Positions 57,984-64,000 of a stretch of 64,000 nt of DNA are shown here, piece after piece. The stretch comes from JAEUMY01 sp033764435 (GTDB lineage: Bacteria; Pseudomonadota; Gammaproteobacteria; Burkholderiales; Usitatibacteraceae). The notes under the pieces were generated by a model that searched no databases, was not told the origin of the DNA, and saw only the letters and a program-made list of their open reading frames with translations. The stretch's first letter is position 1. Each line of letters opens with the position of its first letter. The stretch spans positions 1 to 64,000 of the forward strand of contig JANRIX010000031.1 of the NCBI GenBank assembly GCA_033764435.1. Reading direction: 5' to 3'. The position numbers and the translations under genes are program-made.

Positions 57984-58736
57984 ATGCCAAAGGCACTGAT
58001 AGCCGAAGATGAACCGCTCATGCGCGATCGACTGCGCGAGCTGCTGGCCGACACCTGGCCGGAACTCGATATCGTGGCCGTGGCGGCCGATGGCGCCGAA
58101 GCGGTGGTCCTCTTCGAGTCGCACCAGCCCGACATTGCCTTCCTGGACGTGCGCATGCCGGCCATGACCGGTATCGAAGTTGCGGCCGAGATCGGCGATC
58201 GTGCCCATGTCGTGTTCACCACGGCCTACGACCAGTACGCCGTGGAGGCCTTTGAAAACGGCGCGGCCGACTACATCGTGAAGCCGGTCGAAGCCGACCG
58301 CCTGGCGCTCTGCGTGGACCGGCTGAAGAAGCGCATGTCCACCGGCGCGCCGAACGATCTTGCGCAATTGCTATCCAAGCTGCAGCAGAGTGTCGGTGGC
58401 CAGGAACCCCAGCGCATGCGCTGGATCAAAGCGTCGTTGGGCAACCAGATACGCATGCTCGCGGTGGCGGATGTCATCTACTTCCAGGCGGATACGAAGT
58501 ACACCCGGGTCGTGCTGGCAGAGTCGGATGCGCTGATCCGCACGACATTGAAGGAATTGCTCGATGGCCTGGACCCGGACCAGTTCTGGCAGGTGCACCG
58601 CTCAACCATCGTCAACGTCAGTGCCATCCAGACCGTGACGCGCGAAGGGCCGGAAAAGCTCACCATCCAGTTGAAGGGGCGCAACGAGAAGTTGCCCGTG
58701 TCGCGCCAGTTCTTCCATCTTTTCAAACAGCAATAG
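57984..58736 (+). CDS. LytTR-family response regulator
   Basis: A 250-residue regulator: receiver domain with phospho-acceptor Asp55 (AFLDVRMPAM), and Lys in DYIVKPVEAD, then a C-terminal LytTR DNA-binding domain (IRMLAVADVIYFQADTKYTRVV, FWQVHRSTIVNVSAIQ). It begins at ATG 57984, 14 bp after the kinase gene. Targets are unknown; this class (AlgR/LytR-like) often controls envelope or alginate genes. Confidence 0.94.
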   Translation: MPKALIAEDEPLMRDRLRELLADTWPELDIVAVAADGAEAVVLFESHQPDIAFLDVRMPAMTGIEVAAEIGDRAHVVFTTAYDQYAVEAFENGAADYIVKPVEADRLALCVDRLKKRMSTGAPNDLAQLLSKLQQSVGGQEPQRMRWIKASLGNQIRMLAVADVIYFQADTKYTRVVLAESDALIRTTLKELLDGLDPDQFWQVHRSTIVNVSAIQTVTREGPEKLTIQLKGRNEKLPVSRQFFHLFKQQ

Positions 58737-58781
58737 TCCTTTCTGTCACCTGTCACTCGTCACCCGTCACAAGGAACTTCA

Positions 58782-59723
58782 ATGACCCGTACCCAGCAGG
58801 AATCCCTCCTCACCATCGTTCTCATGGCCGCCTTTGCCGATGGCGGGCGCAATGATGCCGAGCGCGAGCGGGTGCAGAAGCTCGCGGCATCGCTGGGCGG
58901 CGAGGCGGCCGGCATCGATGTGGCCGGCTTGGCCCGTCGCGTCATGCTGAAGGAGATCTCGCTGGATGCGCCCATCAGCGGGCTGCAGGATGCTTCACTG
59001 AAGGAGCAGGCTTATGAAATGGCCCTGGCGGTGTGCGATGCGGATGGCGCACGCAATGATGCCGAGACGCGCTTCCTCGCCAGCCTTCAGGCGGCGCTGG
59101 GTCTGGACGCGACCACCACACAGACGCTGTCCGCCAACGCCGACAAGCTGGCCGACGCGCCGTTGACGGTCGCCAGCGCCATCGAGCCTGCCCCGATGGC
59201 CTCGACCATGAGTGCTGCGGAGATGGACAAGATGATCCTGAACTACGCCATGCTGAACGGTGCGCTGGAGCTGCTGCCCCAGGGCCTGGCCTCGATGGCC
59301 ATCATTCCGCTGCAAATGAAGATGGTCTATCGCATCGGCAAGGCCCATGGATACGAGCTCGACAGTGGCCACATCAAGGATTTCCTGGCCACGGTGGGTG
59401 TCGGCATGACGTCGCAATACGTCGAGAAGTTCGGCCGGAAGCTCATTGGCGGCTTGCTGGGCAAGGTAGCGGGCGGCATCGGGCGAGGCATCGGCAGCGC
59501 AGTCACCGGCAGTGCGTTCTCATTCGGCACCACCTATGCGTTGGGCCACGTGGCCAAGAGCTACTACTCAGGCGGCCGCACCCTGTCGACCGACATGTTG
59601 CAGCGGGCATATCAGAACGCGATGGGTGAAGCCAGTGCCATGAAGGATCGCTACCTGCCGCAGATGCAGGCCCAGGCACAGACGCTGAATCTGAGCAAAG
59701 TCATGGAGATGGTGAAGCGCTAA
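58782..59723 (+). CDS. TerB-like / DUF697-type membrane-associated protein
   Basis: A 313-residue protein. The N-terminal 120 residues are a TerB-like helical domain (VLMAAFADGGRNDAERERVQKL and a repeat AVCDADGARNDAETRFLASL, acidic metal-binding style). The C-terminal half (MIIPLQMKMVYRIGKAHGYELDSGHIKDFL; GGIGRGIGSAVTGSAFSFGTTYALGHVA) matches the DUF697/YcjF group, with a Gly-rich hydrophobic hairpin able to insert in a membrane. Function unknown; 45 bp after the response regulator gene. Confidence 0.78.
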   Translation: MTRTQQESLLTIVLMAAFADGGRNDAERERVQKLAASLGGEAAGIDVAGLARRVMLKEISLDAPISGLQDASLKEQAYEMALAVCDADGARNDAETRFLASLQAALGLDATTTQTLSANADKLADAPLTVASAIEPAPMASTMSAAEMDKMILNYAMLNGALELLPQGLASMAIIPLQMKMVYRIGKAHGYELDSGHIKDFLATVGVGMTSQYVEKFGRKLIGGLLGKVAGGIGRGIGSAVTGSAFSFGTTYALGHVAKSYYSGGRTLSTDMLQRAYQNAMGEASAMKDRYLPQMQAQAQTLNLSKVMEMVKR

Positions 59724-59764
59724 ACTGCGCCTGCATCGCTTCATCCACGACTCAGGAGATCGCC

Positions 59765-60055
59765 ATGTCCCGTTTGTTTGCCGCCCTGTTCGCTGCAACG
59801 TTTGCGTTTTCGCTGGGCGCTGGCGCCCAAGAGCCGCCCAAGCCCCCCAAACCGAAGCCTGGCGTGGCTGAACCCAAGAACCCATCGCCCCCCAAGCGCT
59901 CCCATTTCTGCACCGGCAAACCGGACGGCTGGTACTGCGGGGAGAACAACGAGCCCAGGCTCTTCTTGTGCAAGAGCGGATTCATCGAGGATGGCAAGGA
60001 GTGCCCAGCAGGCTGCACCAGCGGCAATACCCGCTGCAACAGCGAGAAGAAATAG
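59765..60055 (+). CDS. Small secreted Cys-rich protein
   Basis: Ninety-six residues: a signal peptide (MSRLFAALFAATFAFSLGAGAQ), a Pro/Lys spacer (EPPKPPKPKPGVAEPKNPSPPK), and a 45-residue module with six cysteines (FC, YC, LC, EC, GC, RC) in GKPDGWYCG...LFLCKSG...CPAGC. Three disulfides are likely, giving a knottin-like binding domain similar in spacing to carbohydrate-binding Cys modules. GGAG lies just upstream (CAGGAGATCGCC). Function not known. Confidence 0.7.
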   Translation: MSRLFAALFAATFAFSLGAGAQEPPKPPKPKPGVAEPKNPSPPKRSHFCTGKPDGWYCGENNEPRLFLCKSGFIEDGKECPAGCTSGNTRCNSEKK

Positions 60056-60113
60056 TTCGCGTATCAGTCGCTGCCGGCTGTGCAGCACGGGCCGGCGGTT
60101 TCTCCCCACGCAT

Positions 60114-60141
60114 GACAACGGGCGCCGCAGCGCCCGTTGTC
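60114..60141. terminator. Perfect 12-bp hairpin between convergent genes
   Basis: GACAACGGGCGC-CGCA-GCGCCCGTTGTC. Strong stem without a T-run, placed between the Cys-rich gene and the Bug receptor gene; a probable bidirectional transcription stop. Confidence 0.6.
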
Positions 60142-60196
60142 ACGTCAATCGTCACATCAACCATCACGCCAAGCGATCACCTGGCGGCGACTTGGA

Positions 60197-61177
60197 TCAG
60201 TTGTCGATCTTGATCCCCGCGTCCTTGATCACCTTGGCCCACTTGGTGATCTCGTTGTTGATGAATGCCTCGAACTCCTTGGGCGACTGACCGCCAGCCG
60301 TGGCGCTCTGTGCTTCCCAGATCTTCTTGATGTCCGGATCGTTCATGGCCTTGACCACTTCCGCATGCATGCGGTTGATGATCTCCGGCGGCGTGCCCTT
60401 GATGCCCCAGATGGCGTACCAGGTGGTGAGCTCGTAGTCCTTGTAGCCCAGTTCCTGCAGCGTGGGCACGTCGGGAATCACGTTCGAGCGCTTGGTGGAG
60501 GTCACGGCCAGCGGAATGATCTTGCCGCCCTTGATCTGTGGCGAGGACGAGGCCATGCCATCAAAGGCGAGATCGATCTGGCCAGCCAGCAGGTCCTGCA
60601 ACATCGGGCCGATGCCCTTGTAAGGCACGTGGGTCATGTCGATGCCGGCCATTCTCTTGAACATCTCTGCGGCGATGTGATGCGATGCGCCGCTGCCGGC
60701 GGAGCCATAGTTGAGCTTGCCCGGATTGGCCTTGGCAAACTTGACCAGATCATCCATGGTCTTGAACCCGGTCTTGGGATGCACCACGACCGCATTCGGC
60801 ACCGAGCCCAGCACGGTGATTGGAATGAAATCCTGGCGCAGGTTGTAGGAGAGCTTCGGGTACAGCGATTCGGCAATGGTGTGGTGAATGGCGCCGATGA
60901 AGAAGGTGTAGCCGTCGCCCGGTTGCTTGGCCGCGGCCGCCGCACCGACGGTGCCGCCGGCACCGCCCATGTTTTCCACGATGACTTGCTGGCCCAGCGA
61001 CTGGGACAGCTTGGCCGCAAGCGGACGCGCGAATGCATCCGTGCCGCCACCGGCCGGGAAGGGGTTCATGAACTTGATAGGCTTGTTGGGCCAGCCGGAC
61101 TGGGCCAGGGCCGGGGCGGCCGTGGTGATGGCCGCCAGGGAGAGTGCCACTGCGGCGATCATGCTGCGTCGCTTCAT
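60197..61177 (-). CDS. Bug (TctC-type) periplasmic solute-binding protein
   Basis: A 326-residue extracytoplasmic receptor with signal peptide MKRRSMIAAVALSLAAITTAAPALAQ, then PIKFMNPFPAGGGTDAFARPLA, the conserved ligand-loop of Bug proteins, GAGGTVGAAAAAKQPGDGYTF, HVPYKGIGPMLQDLLAGQ and PEIINRMHAEVVKAM. Bug proteins bind carboxylates (glutamate, nicotinate, citrate and others). No membrane components of a tripartite tricarboxylate transporter are nearby. GGAGG sits upstream of ATG 61177. Co-oriented with the aminotransferase gene 37 bp upstream, so the ligand may be a hydroxy- or amino-acid. Confidence 0.92.
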   Translation of the reverse strand: MKRRSMIAAVALSLAAITTAAPALAQSGWPNKPIKFMNPFPAGGGTDAFARPLAAKLSQSLGQQVIVENMGGAGGTVGAAAAAKQPGDGYTFFIGAIHHTIAESLYPKLSYNLRQDFIPITVLGSVPNAVVVHPKTGFKTMDDLVKFAKANPGKLNYGSAGSGASHHIAAEMFKRMAGIDMTHVPYKGIGPMLQDLLAGQIDLAFDGMASSSPQIKGGKIIPLAVTSTKRSNVIPDVPTLQELGYKDYELTTWYAIWGIKGTPPEIINRMHAEVVKAMNDPDIKKIWEAQSATAGGQSPKEFEAFINNEITKWAKVIKDAGIKIDN

Positions 61178-61214
61178 GCTATTCCTCCAGATGTTGTTGT
61201 GAATGAAGATTGGA

Positions 61215-62417
61215 TCAATCGGCAGCCATCTTCGTGGCCGTATTCCTTGCAGCGCATTCTGCGAGATAAGCCATCGCGGCGTCCACCCCGCCTTTCTTGT
61301 GCGGCACACCGGCCAGCGTCAGGCCCATCTCGACGCCTGCCAGCGTCCCCATCAGCGTGAGGTCGTTGAAGTCACCGAGGTGGCCAATGCGGAAGACCTT
61401 GCCGGCGAGCTTGTTCAGGCCCATGCCGAGCGACATGTCGAAGGCATCGAGGATAGCGACACGCAGTTTGTCCGCGTCATGGCCCGCCGGCATCATCACC
61501 GTGGTCAGCGCGGAGCTGTATTCGGCCGGTTCTGCGCAGAGAATTTCCAGGCCCCAGGCGCGCACGGCCTGCCGCGTGGCTTCGGCGTGGCGGTCGTGGC
61601 GAGCAAACACAGCGTCCAAGCCCTCCTCGTGCAACATGAGGATAGCCTCGCGCAAGCCATAGAGCAGGTTGGTGGACGGGGTGTAGGGGAAGAAGCCGTT
61701 CTTGTTTGCCGCGAGCATCTCGCTCCAGTCCCAGAACGACTTGGGCAGTTTGGACGTCTTGTGCGCCTCCAGCGCTTTGGGCGACAGCGCGTTGAACGAC
61801 AGTCCGGGTGGCAGCATCAGCCCCTTCTGCGATCCGCCCACAGTGACGTCCACGCCCCAATCATCATGGCGGTAGTCGATGGAGCCCAGCGAGGAAATCG
61901 TGTCGACCAGCAGCAGGGCAGGGTGGTTCGCACTGTCGATCGCCTTGCGGACCAGCGGGATGCGCGAGGTGACGCCCGTGGAGGTCTCGTTATGCACCAC
62001 GCACACGGCTTTGATCTGGTGATGCGTGTCCTCGCGGAGCTTCGCCTCGACCTCTGCCGCATTCACGCCGCGGCGCCAATCGCCGGGAATGAAGACCGGC
62101 TGGAGGCCGAGCTTCATCGCCATCTTGTGCCAGAGCGTGGCGAACTGGCCGGTCTCGACCATCAGCACCTTGTCGCCGGGATTGAGCGTGTTGATCAGTG
62201 CCGCCTCCCACGCACCGGTCCCGGAAGCCGGGTAGATGATGACCGGATGCTGCGTCTTGAAAATCGTCTTGATGCCGTCCAGCACCTCCTTGCCCAGGGC
62301 CTGGAAGACGGGTCCGCGATGGTCAATGGTGGGGGCATCGATGGCCCGCAGGATGCGGTCTGGCACGTTGGTGGGACCAGGAATTTGCAGAAAATGGCGG
62401 CCGGAGCGGTGGGTCAT
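61215..62417 (-). CDS. Serine--glyoxylate / alanine--glyoxylate aminotransferase
   Basis: A 400-residue fold-type I PLP enzyme. Signatures: GPTNVPDRILRAI, PASGTGAWEAAL, DTISSLGSIDYR, and the PLP Lys198 in VGGSQKGLMLPPGL; the terminal GDFNDLTLMGTLAGVE is family-typical. It moves the amino group from serine (or alanine) to glyoxylate, forming glycine. ATG 62417 has AGAGGA 8 bp upstream; the longer frame to 62897 overlaps the divergent regulator. With the glycolate-oxidase-like gene and a GntR regulator it suggests C2 or 2-hydroxyacid metabolism. Confidence 0.9.
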   Translation of the reverse strand: MTHRSGRHFLQIPGPTNVPDRILRAIDAPTIDHRGPVFQALGKEVLDGIKTIFKTQHPVIIYPASGTGAWEAALINTLNPGDKVLMVETGQFATLWHKMAMKLGLQPVFIPGDWRRGVNAAEVEAKLREDTHHQIKAVCVVHNETSTGVTSRIPLVRKAIDSANHPALLLVDTISSLGSIDYRHDDWGVDVTVGGSQKGLMLPPGLSFNALSPKALEAHKTSKLPKSFWDWSEMLAANKNGFFPYTPSTNLLYGLREAILMLHEEGLDAVFARHDRHAEATRQAVRAWGLEILCAEPAEYSSALTTVMMPAGHDADKLRVAILDAFDMSLGMGLNKLAGKVFRIGHLGDFNDLTLMGTLAGVEMGLTLAGVPHKKGGVDAAMAYLAECAARNTATKMAAD

Positions 62418-62446
62418 GTGAAATCCTCTTGCAGGGACAGCGAATG

Positions 62447-62460
62447 TTTTGTATACAATA
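62447..62460. promoter_or_regulatory. GntR operator 1
   Basis: TTTTGTATACAATA, with the perfect core TTGTATACAA (62449-62458), 30 bp before the aminotransferase start. Confidence 0.7.
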
Positions 62461-62534
62461 TTGAACGCGGAATAGGCTGTCAATGCGGCTCTGCAGCAAT
62501 TGTCCTGCGTCAAGAATTCCGATCTGCCGCCCAC

Positions 62535-62548
62535 TTTTGCATACAAAA
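62535..62548. promoter_or_regulatory. GntR operator 2
   Basis: TTTTGCATACAAAA, a near-perfect palindrome matching operator 1, 6 bp before the gntR start codon. Binding would block the regulator's own translation start region, implying autoregulation. Confidence 0.7.
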
Positions 62549-62553
62549 TAATC

Positions 62554-63246
62554 ATGCCCCTGCACGCCGTGGCACCTGTCGAGTCCGAAGCTGGAAACAC
62601 CTTGCAGGAGGAGACCACGCGGCATTTGCGCGACCTCATCATCACCGGTGCGCTGGCACCGGGAATGCGGTTGAACGAGCGCGAACTCACCGAGCGTCTG
62701 GGTGTATCGCGCACGCCGCTGCGCGAGGCAACCCGGCGGCTGGCGTCCGAAGGATTGGTGGAGCTCTTGCCGCACCGGGGTGCCATCGTTGCGCATATCG
62801 ACGAGACGCGGGTGCGTGAAACCTTGCAGGTCATGGGTGCGCTGGAGGCGGTGGCGGGCGAGATCGCCTGCGTCCGCGCCAGCGATGCGGAAATCAACGA
62901 AATCCGCGCGCTGCATTTCGAGATGCTGGCTGACCGCGCCCGCGAGGATCACCAGAGCTATTTCGCGCGTAACCAGGCCATCCACTTCAAGATCATCGAC
63001 TGCGCCGGCAACGCCGTGCTCTCGCAGACGTACCGTTCGCTGAACGACCAGGTGCGCCGCGTGCGCTACCAGGCCAACGTCAATCGGGAGCGTTGGGACC
63101 AGGCCATTGCCGAGCATGAGGAGATTCTCTCTGCCCTGATGGCGCGTGACGCGACCCATCTGAAAGCGCAGCTCGCTCACCATCTCGCCAACAAGATGGG
63201 GGTGGTCGCCAAGTCGCTGGCCGCCTTGCAGGAAGCGGCGGATTGA
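62554..63246 (+). CDS. GntR family (FCD) transcriptional regulator
   Basis: A 230-residue regulator: winged helix-turn-helix at residues 20-80 (LRDLIITGALAPGMRLNERELTERLGVSRTPLREATRRLASEGLVEL) and a C-terminal FCD effector domain with metal-ligand His residues (FARNQAIHFKIIDCAGN, EHEEILSALMARD, HLAHHLANKMG). The FCD group usually senses carboxylates. Divergent from the aminotransferase, with two TTTTGTATACAAAA-type sites in the shared 136-bp gap. Start ATG 62554; an earlier GTG/ATG at 62500 overlaps operator 2. Confidence 0.92.
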   Translation: MPLHAVAPVESEAGNTLQEETTRHLRDLIITGALAPGMRLNERELTERLGVSRTPLREATRRLASEGLVELLPHRGAIVAHIDETRVRETLQVMGALEAVAGEIACVRASDAEINEIRALHFEMLADRAREDHQSYFARNQAIHFKIIDCAGNAVLSQTYRSLNDQVRRVRYQANVNRERWDQAIAEHEEILSALMARDATHLKAQLAHHLANKMGVVAKSLAALQEAAD

Positions 63247-64000
63247 GCGCGCAGCCCATTCACTTCGTCGGTGCTTCCAGCCATCCGCTGGCGGAGAAGC
63301 TCAAGAAGAACGTCGATGGCGAAATCCTCTTCGACGCCGCGTCGCGTGGACGCTACGCGACCGATGCGTCCATCTACCAGATCATGCCCGTTGGCGTGGT
63401 GGTGCCGCGCACGGCAGACGCCGCGTTGGCAGCATTGCAGATTGCGGCCGAAGCGGGTGTCCCCATCCTCCCGCGCGGCGCGGGTACCTCGCAGTGCGGC
63501 CAGACGGTCGGTGCCGCGCTGGTCATCGACAACAGCAAGTATCTGAACCAGTTGGTGTCGCTGGATGTGGATGCGAAGCGTGCCGTGGTGCAGCCCGGCA
63601 TGGTACTGGACCATCTAAATGCGCAATTGAAGGCGCATGGCCTCTGGTATCCGGTGGATGTCTCCACCTCCGCGCAAGCCACGCTGGGCGGCATGGCGGG
63701 CAACAACTCCTGCGGCTCACGCTCCATTGCCTACGGCAACATGGTGCATCGCGTGGCGGGAATCGATGCGTGGCTGCCGTCGGGAGACCGGGGCTACTTT
63801 GGCCGCGCTGCCGACATGAACGGCCCGGTGCGAATATTCGCGGAGAAGGCGGCAGCGCTCTGGGCGCGCGAGCAGGATGAGATTGCTGCGCGCTTCCCCA
63901 CGGTGCAGCGCCGCGTGGCGGGTTACAACCTGGATGAGTTGGCGCCCGACCGCATCAACCTCGGCAAGCTGCTCGTCGGCAGCGAAGGCACGCTGGCCTA
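63243..64000 (+). CDS. FAD-linked oxidase (GlcD / D-2-hydroxyacid dehydrogenase type), partial
   Basis: Begins TTG 63243, overlapping the gntR stop, and runs off the right edge after 252 residues. The PCMH-type FAD-binding motifs are visible: VVVPRTADAALAALQIAAEAGVPILPRGAGTSQCGQ, VVQPGMVLDHLNAQL, and ATLGGMAGNNSCGSRSIAYGNM, then LVGSEGTLA. Members oxidise D-lactate, glycolate or D-2-hydroxyglutarate, and large forms carry a C-terminal Fe-S domain that cannot be seen here. Operon with gntR; C2/hydroxyacid catabolism with the divergent aminotransferase. Confidence 0.88.
   Translation, partial: MSAQPIHFVGASSHPLAEKLKKNVDGEILFDAASRGRYATDASIYQIMPVGVVVPRTADAALAALQIAAEAGVPILPRGAGTSQCGQTVGAALVIDNSKYLNQLVSLDVDAKRAVVQPGMVLDHLNAQLKAHGLWYPVDVSTSAQATLGGMAGNNSCGSRSIAYGNMVHRVAGIDAWLPSGDRGYFGRAADMNGPVRIFAEKAAALWAREQDEIAARFPTVQRRVAGYNLDELAPDRINLGKLLVGSEGTLA
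63830..63841. repeat. GCGAATATTCGC palindrome in the FAD-oxidase gene
   Basis: Exact copy in frame 2 (VRIFAEKA), the last in the window. Confidence 0.95.

Noticed and set aside
180..63841. ANIR/RIFA/EYS as a recurring protein motif
   Set aside because: The same DNA is read in three frames and in intergenic regions, so the conservation is at DNA level.
180..63841. The palindromes as a CRISPR array or transposon family
   Set aside because: Spacing is irregular, the unit is only 12 bp, and no associated transposase or cas gene is present.

Overview
The window is a gene-dense, high-GC stretch of a bacterial chromosome, most probably from a betaproteobacterium. The evidence is the gene order yceD-rpmF-plsX-fabH-fabD-fabG-acpP-fabF-mltG-tmk-holB-pilZ-tatD, a divergent rne/rluC pair, a Bug (TctC-type) solute receptor typical of Burkholderiales and relatives, and PhaF-type phasins. 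The species cannot be named from sequence alone. I see no insertion sequence, prophage, CRISPR array or rRNA operon.

Layout. 0-3.4 kb: tail of a repeat-type surface protein, a family 5 uracil-DNA glycosylase, uvrC and pgsA. 3.4-10 kb: an outer-membrane TPR/barrel protein with a FecR-domain partner, and a convergent multi-PAS GGDEF/EAL protein. 10-14.4 kb: tRNA-Gly, tRNA-Cys, uup and uvrB. 14.4-19.4 kb: small lipoprotein, LMW tyrosine phosphatase, HCCA-isomerase-like protein, and rne with a leader of about 570 nt. 19.4-26.5 kb: rluC, HAD phosphatase, Rieske protein, membrane GGDEF/EAL protein, RsmI-like methylase, maf, yceD, rpmF. 26.5-35.8 kb: the fatty-acid synthesis operon running into mltG, tmk, holB, pilZ and tatD. 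35.9-40.5 kb: fused MFS/spermidine-synthase-like protein, azlCD, a lipase-like hydrolase and Bcp.

40.5-56.6 kb is a lipid-storage neighbourhood: a two-domain fatty acyl-CoA reductase candidate, two phasins, a patatin lipase, a TetR regulator, a wax ester synthase/DGAT, an acyl-CoA-binding protein, FadD, a GMC oxidoreductase with a Tat-signal partner, an aldehyde dehydrogenase and a PHA-granule-region protein. Together they could make acyl-CoA, reduce it to alcohol, esterify it, coat the inclusions, and later hydrolyse and re-oxidise the products. Three divergent promoters in this block carry the same 20-bp inverted repeat (TTTAGAG-N6-CTCTAAA type), each 9 bp upstream of a TAC-type -10 box; a weaker fourth copy precedes the patatin gene. 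This looks like one regulon, plausibly of the local TetR protein. 56.8-64 kb: LytS/LytTR two-component pair, TerB/DUF697 protein, Cys-rich secreted peptide, Bug receptor, serine-glyoxylate-type aminotransferase, GntR regulator with two matching operators, and a truncated FAD-linked oxidase.

The most striking signal is not a gene. The 12-bp palindrome GCGAATATTCGC occurs 28 times exactly (plus at least five one-mismatch copies), about once per 2.3 kb, where chance predicts far less than one. It lies in all three codon frames (read as ANIR, RIFA or EYS), on genes of both strands, and is over-represented in intergenic DNA and at gene ends. It is therefore a DNA-level signal resembling the cyanobacterial highly iterated palindrome HIP1, but with a different sequence.
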